From assembly GCA_022316685.1 (NCBI GenBank), contig JAKJHU010000337.1, positions 153,008-217,007 on the forward strand: 64,000 bases of DNA, given 5' to 3'. Position 1 is the stretch's first letter. Each line of letters begins with the position of its first letter. Both the position numbers and the translations under genes were made by a program. Below, piece by piece: positions 56,460 to 64,000 of the stretch. A model generated the notes under the pieces. The model was not told the origin of the DNA, searched no databases, and was given only the letters and a program-made list of their open reading frames with translations. The DNA is from Progne subis subis (lineage: Eukaryota; Chordata; Aves; Passeriformes; Hirundinidae).

Positions 56460-57094
56460 CTAATAAATTAAAACCACAAATTTAATGTTAACTATCAAAG
56501 GAGTTTTATAACCTGAACAGGTTAAGCAAGACAATTTATCTTTTCTGTTGTTTCTGGGTATCCTACTATATCCACATCTTACTTTTATTATCCTTTGTTG
56601 TTCCTGCAGTGTTCTCAAAGCCACTAATTTTCCATGTGATACGCTAAATAAATCAATGCTCTTTGTACTTGATCTTCTATTATATAAGTATCAATGTTGA
56701 TCTGTGCTAAAACCCAATTTGCATTCTAAAGTCTTGCTCTACTCTACTAAAACATCGTATACAATTAATCATAAAAGCTGCATCTCTTTGGTCCCAAGGT
56801 ACAGTTGTTCTGTGCCAATGTCTTTGTCTCAGCCACTTCATGGTCACTGCTTTACACCGCTCACACTGATGACCGTGTTTGCAGCAACCTTGCTGAAACA
56901 TGGAAACTTCTCTCTGCGGGATGGCAGCTTCTGACCTTTCTGTGCTAAGGATATCTTGAATATCCTGGGGCTGGGTTATTCTTTCAATATGTGGGTGGCA
57001 CACCAAATGTATTGCAGCATTATGTGAAATCCACAGCCAAAAGATTTTCCATAAGAGCTATAGCCTCTGGGCACCAAATACTCTCTTCAGCCAT
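56460..57094 (-). pseudogene. Unidentified Cys/His-rich reading frame between pol and env of the ERV
   Basis: From an ATG at 57094, just after the end of pol, about 200 codons are readable across at least three frame breaks: a 24-codon start (MAEESIWCPEAIALMEN), a 99-codon frame (57006-56707) with a CCKHGHQCERC cluster and basic/aromatic stretch WLRQRHWHRTTVPW, a short helix-like part (about 56703-56635), and a 60-codon frame to 56460 with KVRCGY and KLSCLTC. I do not recognise the family. Simple gammaretroviruses have no gene here. It could be an accessory gene, a lost part of env, or foreign sequence. The order pol - this - env leader is what the sequence shows. Any function is unknown. Confidence 0.4.
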
Positions 57095-57129
57095 GTTGTG
57101 GATTAATTAAATTTTACTTAAACTGTATT

Positions 57130-59390
57130 TTGGACCTCAATAAAAGGTTTAATCAAATTTAAGTTTTTTTAATTTTACTTTCAGGTCTCCTGGTGTCAAA
57201 ATAATTTTCCAGTCTTTATTGGGTATAGGTCCTTTTACCCTTGAAGCATGAGTCTAGCCTTTTTCTGCCATTTGAACTGTGGTTTTGTCAGGGAGAATCC
57301 ATTGTCCCTCTTTTAGAGTTGCTCCTAGGTTTTTCATGGCTTCTACTTCTGCTAAAGAAAAGTATGGTGTTTGATTTTGTGTTCCTGCTTCCTGAAAAGT
57401 CATAATTACATTGCTGTTTTCCTCAGGGCAGCTTTCTTAGCTTCATCATCAGCCAAATTGTTTCTTTTGTTTTAATGCTCTCCCCTCTGGTGGCCTTTCA
57501 CATGAACCACTGCTATCTTTTTTGGTCTTCAAAGCTTTAAGTATTTGAATTATCAATCCTTGGTGCACTAATCCTTTTCTTTGAGTGTTTATAAGTCCCT
57601 TTCTTTCCAAATTTTTCTAAATGTGTGCACTACCCCAAAGGCATATTTTGAGTCGTGTATATGGTCCCTTCTCGATCCTTTAATAACAGCAATGCACAGA
57701 ATAATGCATAGAGTTCACAGGCTTGTGCTGACCAGGACGGGCTAAGGGGACCAGATTCTTTTACTTCCAGTTTTTCTCCACTAATTATGGCATACCCAGA
57801 TTTCCTTCTTCCGTCTACCACTCAGGATGATCCATCTATAAAAATTTTCTCCTCTTTTTAATTCTTGTTCTCTCAAATCTGGGCATATTTTTGTTTGTAA
57901 CTCTATGACCTCTGTGCAATCATGCATTAATCATGTATTAAATCAAGATAGCCTCATATTTTAATATTCTGCTATCAGTTAACCATTTTTCAGCCTTTTT
58001 AGCAAGGATTCCCCTAATATTTGGGTGTACACTTCCAGTGGTGCCCCAAAGGTTACTTTTCGGGCTTCTTCTACTAACACAGCAGTGACTACCAGAGCTT
58101 GCAGGCATGTTGGCCAACTCTTACTAATGGTCCAATAATTTGGAATAATATCCTACTGGCTTTTGGCTTCCTGCCCAATCTTGAGTCAATACTTCATAAG
58201 CCGTTTGATCAACTGTATTAACAAATAATTGAAAAGGCTTGTCTAAATTGGGAAGACTCAGTACAGGAGCTTGCAGTAGGGCTTCTTTAACTTGCTCAAA
58301 ATTTTCCTGATCCCTTTCAGTCCATTTCAAACATTGGTAGTTAATTTCTCATATAGAATTTTACTTTTCGCTAAACCCTTCTATCTCTTGCCTACAATAA
58401 CCCCAAAGACTCAAAACTGCTTTATTTCTCTTTTAGACTTTGGGAGTCCCATGTTCAATATTCCTGAAACCCTTTCAGGGTCTAGCTTTTTCTTTTGCTT
58501 ACTAATCCAATGACCTAAACACTGCACTTCTGACTCTACAAACTGCAATTTTGACTTTGATATCTTCAGCCCGTTTTCTCCCAGAAAATTTAGAAGCTTA
58601 ATAGTACCCTTTTCTTTCCTCTTCAGTTTCTCTGCTACTAACAAATCATCTACATACTGTAGCAGCTTAATTCCTTTGGGTAACTCAAAGGACTTCCAAA
58701 GATTTTCTAACGCCCTCCCAAAAAGATTCGGTGCCTCTGTAAAACCTTGCGGTAGCACCGTTCACCTTAATTGCTCTCTCCTACCTGTATCTGGGTCCTC
58801 CTACTCAAAGGCAATCCCTACTGCCCTCATCCAGAGGGCAAGTTCAAAAGGCATCCTTTAAATCCACGACACTGTACCAAATGTAATTAGGAGGTATCTG
58901 GCTTAGCTACTCCTGGACGGGTAATGGTTCTTTGATTTACCGCTCTGAGATCCTGGACTAGTCGGTAGCTACCATCAGGCTTCTTTACCGGCAGGATGGG
59001 GGTATGATGTGGTGACACACAGGACTCCAACACCCCCTGATGTACTCAATTCTCAACGACCGGTTTCAATCCCTTCCGACCTTCCAGTGATATCGGATAT
59101 TGTTTTACTCGAATGGGGATTTCTGGGTTCTGTATTTCAACGCTAATGGGCTGAATGTTTAATTTTCCTACTTCACCAGTATACCACACAGTGTCGCTAA
59201 TCTCGAAATTATCTTCTTCAGTTAAAGAACAGATTTTAAGTTTTCCTTCACAGGGTGTTATTTTAATCCCCAAGGCTATTATTAAGTCCCTTCCTAATAA
59301 ATTATTATCAGCCTCTGGTATTAATACCAAATCATTCAGTCCAAATTTTTTATCCATTCAATCTGCACATTTTTAATTACAGGAACCTGA
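57130..59390 (-). pseudogene. ERV pol: RT, RNase H and integrase ends
   Basis: RT begins below the protease. It has [10 protein letters not shown] (about 58930), LPQGFTEAPNLFGRAL (58755 on), the catalytic YVDDLL (about 58656-58639) and the thumb part to 58124 (MKWTERDQENFEQVKEALL). RNase H follows, with GYAIISGEKLEVKESGPL, the SAQACELYAL glutamate strand, a damaged IYT-TQN-MPLG in place of the TDSRYAFG motif, and HVKGHQ near 57500. Integrase is reduced to its N-terminal extension (YFSLAEVEAMKNLGATL) joined at about 57260 to its C-terminal end (THASRVKGPIP). The catalytic core is deleted. Several stops and shifts separate these parts. Confidence 0.85.
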
Positions 59391-59553
59391 AAAACTTCTC
59401 CTTTAACCAAATTACAGGGACACGTTCACACTTACTTCACATCCTTGTGGTAGTTTTCTTACTGTCGACCTAGTAGCTTCTGTGTCCACCAAAAATGTGA
59501 TTTCTTCATTTTGAGGACCTATTTTCAGTTTTATCAAGGGCTCTTCTAGGTGT
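59391..59553 (-). pseudogene. ERV protease remnant
   Basis: On the minus strand, between nucleocapsid and RT, a frame reads EEITFLVDTEATRSTV. This is the place of the retropepsin active site, normally D-T/S-G-A. The glycine is glutamate. The rest of the domain continues in shifted frames (LVLIPEADNNLLGRDLI near 59330, a retropepsin C-terminal GRDLL-type motif). Inactive. Confidence 0.6.
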
Positions 59554-60909
59554 TCAGTCCTCATTAAATAGAGCTCCTGACCCCCTAGTCTTCTTGAAAC
59601 ATTTTCCCTTGCTGCCTCTTTCTACAGAATTTTTGTGATGTCCCTTTTTGTGGCAATAAAAAAAGTGGGTCCTGTACTTCTGGAGGTAGGACAAGAAGTT
59701 TGTAAGTGTCCTTTCTGGTGACAGGAAAAACACGTGGGTCTCGTATCCCCAGAGGTGGGACCTGCCTTTTTCTGTTGTTTGTTCTTTCCTGAGCTTCTCT
59801 GTATTCATGGTTGTCTGTGTTTCCTTGACTGCTGCCATTAAAATCTGTGTTTTGTCTTTTGCCTCTCCTCATCTCTTCTCACATACACTTTCTGTGCTTC
59901 TCTTAACAATTCCTGAAGCCCCCTATCCTGCCAATTTTCTCTTTTCCAGCTTCTTCCTGATGTGCCCCAGGCCTTAGCTACAAATTGTGTTTTCAAAAGG
60001 ACCTGTCCTGCTGCAGCATCGGGGTCTACACCTGAATATAACTGCAAGGCTTTTCTTAGTCTTTCTAACCAGTCTGCCAGGGCTTCATCCTTCCCTTGGT
60101 GCTCACTTAGAGCTTTCCTTATTCTGCCCCTTGGGCACTGCTTCCAGATTCCTCGATAATCATCCACCGAGATCACTCATATTCTGCCTGTGTCTTTCAT
60201 TCTGATTATTCCAACCTGGATCTTGCACAGGCCATTTCTGATCCCCCGGTCTGGCCCCTGACATTCTCTATCCCAAACCCTCATTCCTGAATGTCTAATC
60301 ATTTCTCTTTCTTCCATGGTAAACAAGATTCCTAAGATAGACTGCAGTTCCACCCAGGTGTATATATTGGCCCCAAGAACTGATCTAATCTCTCTGCCAC
60401 TCCAAGAGGATCCTCTAGCAGCCTGCCCATCTCTTAAACTCCCTAACATCCCCTGTGTTCAGGGGAACACTCACATCACCAATAGGTCTCTGTTCTGGGT
60501 TTGCCATTGGAACTTTTCTAAGCGGTATAGTCCATCTTCCATTTTTGCTTCCCCATCCCCATCATCACTTCTCCCTGTCCCCCACCTCTAGTTCTATGTG
60601 CTACTGGCTCCTCCTGAATAGGGGGTGTGTTTGCATTTACAGGAGGACCCTCGGGGGCTTGGGGTTGAACGGGCTGATTAGGTTGCCTATAAGGGGCTGG
60701 GAGGTGATCTAATGGATCCTAGGGCTTGTGTCTGTCTTGTTTGGCTGCTTGCCCTTAGTTTGTAAAGGATAGAATGGAAAACCTTGCTTCCTGCCTTTGA
60801 GTGACAAATTCACCCTTTCCCCTGGGAAGCCACAGAGCAGCATATTCGCTTTCTTCCTGATTAAAGGTTCATTTGAATTCACATACAAATTCAAGCCTGG
60901 CAAATCCAA
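59554..60909 (-). pseudogene. ERV gag (gamma-like)
   Basis: The frame 60909-60709 may be matrix/linker. The frame 60449-60177 is a capsid N-terminal part. The frame 60176-59838 holds the capsid C-terminal domain with the homology region (GKDEALADWLERLRKALQLY, then SGVDPDAA), followed by a charged assembly-helix-like stretch (QKVYVRRDEERQK). The frame 59838-59554 includes one degenerate zinc knuckle (FYCHKKGHHKNSV), lacking two of its cysteines in this reading. A single knuckle and this homology region form are typical of gammaretroviruses. At least three frame breaks. Confidence 0.75.
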
Positions 60910-61108
60910 TCTTCAAACAATCCGGACTTTGGCCAATATAAATTATCTTTCTGATCATTACCTTTGTCCATTCAAACATACAATAATTTAATTTTCTGCT
61001 TACTTTTTCCTCTTTGGTATTCCCATGCACCCAGTATCATAACATTATCCCAGTGGACTGTCCTGAGGATGCTCCCCTTCTGAGAACCCCCCTCACAGTT
61101 CCCAGGTA

Positions 61109-61111
<3 letters not shown>

Positions 61112-61143
<32 letters not shown>
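61112..61143 (+). repeat. (AT)n microsatellite
   Basis: About 16 uninterrupted AT units within the leader of the minus-strand ERV. Length-variable sequence of this kind is prone to assembly error. Confidence 0.95.
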
Positions 61144-61148
<5 letters not shown>

Positions 61149-61498
61149 TCACTCTTGTGAATTTTCTTCATAATTCTCAGCTCCTGGGTCTAACGAGTTA
61201 CTCTTTCTAGGACTCATTTTTGGCGGCAACAAATCAAGAAACCCCCAGTACCAGGAGAATTTTGGTCTCCCTCAGTCCCTTTGTGGTTCAGTCCTCTCAC
61301 TTATTATTCTGTTGCACTATCTTGTCTTTTACCATTTATGTTTGGTTTATGAAAATATCATTCATCCGTGTGACCTCCTCCCTGGTGATCTCTGATTTGC
61401 TCACCCACTGCCTCTTCTCCTGGTTCCACCCCCAGATAAAAGCTGCTGGCAAGCAGCCTGGGGGTCTCTGCCTAGGCAGTTACCTGGAGGTCGGGAGG

Positions 61499-61740
61499 TC
61501 CCACGCCGGGGCTCCAATTAAATCTTGTGACCCGTTCAGCAGAGTCTGCATTTCTATCTCCACCGTCGTTGCCTTGCACCACCTGTGCCTGCTGCCGAGG
61601 TCGTGTGGGATGCAAGGCCCCACAGGATCGGGTTAGCTGGCACGGCCAGCTGTCCGTACCTTTCCACACCACGGTGCCTGAGCTAGCCCGGCGAGCGTGG
61701 AGACCACGCGTAAGGAACCGCAACATCCTTCTTTTGTTTT
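61499..61740 (-). other. Probable primer site and U5 remnant of the 5' LTR
   Basis: On the minus strand GGGTCACA (ending at 61526) is followed by AGATTTAAT and then TGGAGCCCCGGCGTGGGA (61516-61499). TGG placed just after a CA-ending, GC-rich block fits a primer binding site. I could not assign the tRNA. The closest I can think of are Thr- or Lys-type, each needing several changes. Upstream to 61740 the DNA is GC-rich, and it ends at the tandem repeat. Confidence 0.4.
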
Positions 61741-61743
61741 CAT

Positions 61744-63017
61744 TTCTTGACTAATGTTAGCATTTGAATTGGAGTATTTTGGCAAAAGTTGGTCATTTTC
61801 AGTGCCCCTCATTTCAGCTCAGTCCATTTGGTCTCAATCATTCCGGTTCCAAATATTCTCGGTTGTTTCATTCGCACTGTTTCTCATCATATCTCCTTTC
61901 CTGAGCATTTGTTAGACTTTGTTCCCTGTTTTCAAGATTTCATTCCCTTTCCCAAAAGGAAGACTTTCCAAAGGGAATGAAATCTTGCCATTTCAATGAA
62001 GATTAATTGGGCAAGCTTCTGTCCCTTTCCCTGCACTTCTTGTCATACCATCCACTTTGTGCTTTTCACATGCTTCTAAAATTTTTCCTTTTTTCGTTTT
62101 AAGTTTGCATTTCTTCCATTTCTTTTCCTCTCCTGCATTTATTTCCATTTCTTGCCTGATTGCAGCATTTGAATTGGCGTATGTTTGGCAAGTGCTGGTC
62201 CTTTTCAGCCCCTCATTTAATCTCAGTCCATTTGGTCACAATCACTCCGGATCCAAATTTTCTCGGTTGTTCTCATTCACATTGTTTCTCATCATATCCC
62301 CTTTCCTGGGCATTTGTTAGACTTTGTTCCCTGTTTTCAAGTTTTCATTCCCTTTCCCGAAAGGATGACTTTCCTTTCGGGAAAGGGAATGCAATCTTGC
62401 AATGTCAATGAAGATTAATGTGGATAGATTCCATCCCTTTTCCATCACTTTTTCTCGTACAATCAATTTTTTTCTTTTCACATAATTTCAAAATTTTCTC
62501 TTGTTCATTTTAAGTTTTCATTTTTTAGGTTTTTTTTCACTCTCCATCATTTATTTCCATTTCTTGACGAATTGCAGAATTTGAGTTGGAGTACATTTGG
62601 CAAGTGTTGGCCCTTTTCAGTAAACTTCATTTCATCTTTGTCTATTTGGTCTCAATCACTCTGGTTCCAGATTATCTCAGTTGTTTTCACTCGCACTGTT
62701 TCTCACAATATCTCCTTTCCTGAGCGCTTGTTAAACTTTGTTCCCTCTTTTCAAAGTTTCAAGGAAGATTAATTGGGCAAGCTTCAACCCCTTTCCCTGC
62801 ACTTCTTGTCATCCCATTCACTTTTTGCTTTACATGCTTTAAACATTTTTTGCTTTTACATTTTAAGCTTGCATTTCCTCAATTTCATTTTCTCTCCTTC
62901 CTTCCTTTATTTCCACTTCTTGCGTGATTGCAGCATTTGAATTGGAGTACTTTTGGCAGGTTTTGGTCCTTTTCATTGTGCTTCATTTCATCTCTGTCCG
63001 TTTGGTCTCAATCACTC
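61744..63017 (+). repeat. ~405-bp tandem repeat, three units and a partial fourth
   Basis: Units begin with TTCTTG...TTTGAATTGG at 61744, 62149, 62561 and 62917 (spacing 405, 412, 356). Shared landmarks are GTCCATTTGGTC.CAATCA, TTCTCATCATATC.CCTTTCCTG and TTAGACTTTGTTCCCT. Unit 2 contains a perfect 20-bp inverted repeat (62346-62365 and 62372-62391, 6-bp loop). Unit 1 has a decayed form at 61941-61979, and unit 3 lacks it, which accounts for its shorter length. The fourth unit is cut by the LTR at 63018. No coding frame. Confidence 0.9.
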
Positions 63018-63542
63018 TGTCCTGGTTTAGGGACAAATCTGGGAGAAAAGCCCTGAATGGGATCCCTCTGGGAAGCAAACCCAAGTGGCCCCTCCCTCCA
63101 ACCAGTCCGGTATAAAACTTCTTTGGAGAAAAGTGGAAAAAACTATTTTACTTAACAAACAAAGTGCATACAAGTATAAAGAATGAATAATATGAAACAA
63201 TAAAACCTCTCGTTCTGGAGTGAGATGGCAAATTGAGAAAGTCTTGCCGTGGGTGTAGCTCAGCTCTCTCTCAGTCTCTCCTCAGTCCCAGTCCCTCCGG
63301 CGCTGCTGGAAAATGCCGAGCTCCAGGCCCCGGTGGGCTGCAGGTGCAGCCCCCAGTGCTCCCCTGGGTTTTTTAAGTCCAGAGCAGGTTTAAACAGTTC
63401 CAAGAAAAAGGAAAAAAAAACAGTCCAGGGAACTTCCCTGCCCTCGCTAGCTGAAACGAACTAAAAGCAAAAAAATCTCTGCTGAACACCCCGTCCAGAG
63501 GAGAATGTGTAGCAGTCAGGCAATTTTCTCAAAACAAATTCC
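63018..63542 (-). repeat. 3' LTR of an ERV that continues beyond the window
   Basis: Bounded by TGTCCTGG at 63018 and TTCCA near 63542, so TG...CA on the minus strand. A purine run on the minus strand (AAGAGAAAGGAGAAG, about 63544-63559) lies next to it as polypurine tract, and env sequence follows. The left end interrupts the fourth 405-bp unit after CAATCACTC. Confidence 0.6.
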
Positions 63543-63629
63543 ATGCTTCTCCTTTCTCTTAGAACCAACCTTAAAGGCACAGGACTCCATATACAGCACA
63601 AAGAGAGCAGACGACTGGGGATACAAGCA

Positions 63630-63932
63630 TCATAAAGTCACCCAAGGACACCAATCAAAAAGGGTGGCATCAAAATTTTCATCAAATTGGGTATAGGATC
63701 CTTTTGGACGGGAAAATTTATTCTTTTGTTTCCATTCTTGTAAGAGAGTAATGTTTGGGGTGAGTGTTGTAAGTCGGCCAAAGGTGCATGGACCTCCTTG
63801 GATGCGGGAAGGGATTCCTGCCCACGCCGTATCGCCGCAAATTAGGAACACGTCCTTGGGAAGTGCCCTGGGAATAAGGAAGCCAGAAGTGTCAAATGGA
63901 ATTTTTGTTGTGTAGTTCCACCAGTTGACCAA
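63630..63932 (-). pseudogene. ERV env surface-subunit fragment
   Basis: A 100-codon minus frame contains VFLICGDTAWAGIP, GGPCTFGRLTTLTPN and two N-glycosylation sites (NYT, NIT). This is the form of the last part of a gamma-type SU before the cleavage site, as far as I recall from avian ERVs. The TM subunit is missing between it and the polypurine tract (63543-63630), so the element has an internal deletion. It may extend upstream past the window end. Confidence 0.6.
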
Positions 63933-64000
63933 ATTGAAAATTTTGTTTAGGGGGTTTACTTTGATTTTTGTAACTAGAGGCCGTATTTTGAAAGTGAAAA

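Larger units (their letters stand above)
52500..61740 (-). mobile_element. Near full-length, decayed gamma-like ERV on the minus strand
   Basis: Read down from 61.7 kb the order is: U5-like end and primer site, gag, protease, RT, RNase H, integrase ends, an unidentified interval, env, polypurine tract, 3' LTR. Every gene is broken. The integrase C-terminal end and env anchor resemble those of the provirus at 4.7 kb, so the two are probably related. The 5' LTR seems reduced to about 215 bp by the tandem repeat at 61744, and I could not align it to the 3' LTR. Confidence 0.85.

Noticed and set aside
1..64000. tRNA, rRNA, small RNA genes and CpG-island promoter
   Set aside because: I looked for cloverleaf-like B-box patterns and conserved RNA segments by eye and saw none convincing; only retroviral primer sites resembling tRNA ends.

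Overview
The window looks like avian, most likely passerine, nuclear DNA. The evidence is intronless class A olfactory receptor (OR) copies of the bird OR14-like expansion, 3' fragments of CR1 LINEs with the avian tail, a C2H2 zinc-finger exon of the type amplified in songbirds, and many endogenous retrovirus (ERV) remnants. Species and chromosome cannot be read from the sequence. The density of ERVs, dead genes and tandem repeats suggests a repeat-rich compartment such as a W-linked, subtelomeric or unplaced region (inference).

No gene in the window reads through intact. Three full-length OR copies (14287-15219 +, 40824-41756 -, 49030-49962 +) are each broken by single-base indels that cancel in frame. 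A fourth OR is only its last two transmembrane segments (474-830 +). One zinc-finger exon (25396 down to about 23800, -) carries a nonsense codon and a frameshift.

The dominant structure is a large, interrupted inverted duplication. About 11.35-19.4 kb read forward matches about 35.0-46.0 kb read backward. In each arm the order is: a ~185-bp tandem array, noncoding spacer, an OR copy, spacer, a CR1 tail, and a ~37-bp minisatellite. A third OR unit (about 48.97-50.3 kb) is in direct orientation. The 19.4-35 kb centre holds the zinc-finger exon and several LTR and ERV insertions. A second inverted pair (3.27-4.48 kb and 30.0-31.17 kb, with a partial third copy at 20.34-20.69 kb) overlaps this pattern.

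Retroviral DNA, left to right: an LTR end (1-231); a gamma-like provirus with both LTRs and an Arg-tRNA-type primer site but no gag, protease or RT (4742-9811, +); a betaretrovirus-like gag on the opposite strand directly beside it (9850-11319, -); related LTRs at 25.6-26.2 kb (-) and 29.0-29.46 kb (+); a solo LTR (26533-27208, +); an env tail (28.4-28.76 kb, -); a second betaretrovirus-like gag with a Lys-tRNA-type primer site and a 57-bp minisatellite in its leader (31.18-33.9 kb, -); an 1.1-kb LTR (46447-47565, -); a near complete but decayed gamma-like provirus (52500-61740, -) with an unexplained Cys/His-rich reading frame between pol and env; and an LTR plus env fragment at the right edge (63018-63932, -) that interrupts a ~405-bp tandem repeat containing a perfect 20-bp hairpin.

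The best candidates for something not explained by ordinary annotation are the pol-env interval of the 52.5-61.7 kb provirus, the retroviral leader minisatellite, the hairpin-bearing 405-bp repeat, and the palindrome-like OR duplication.
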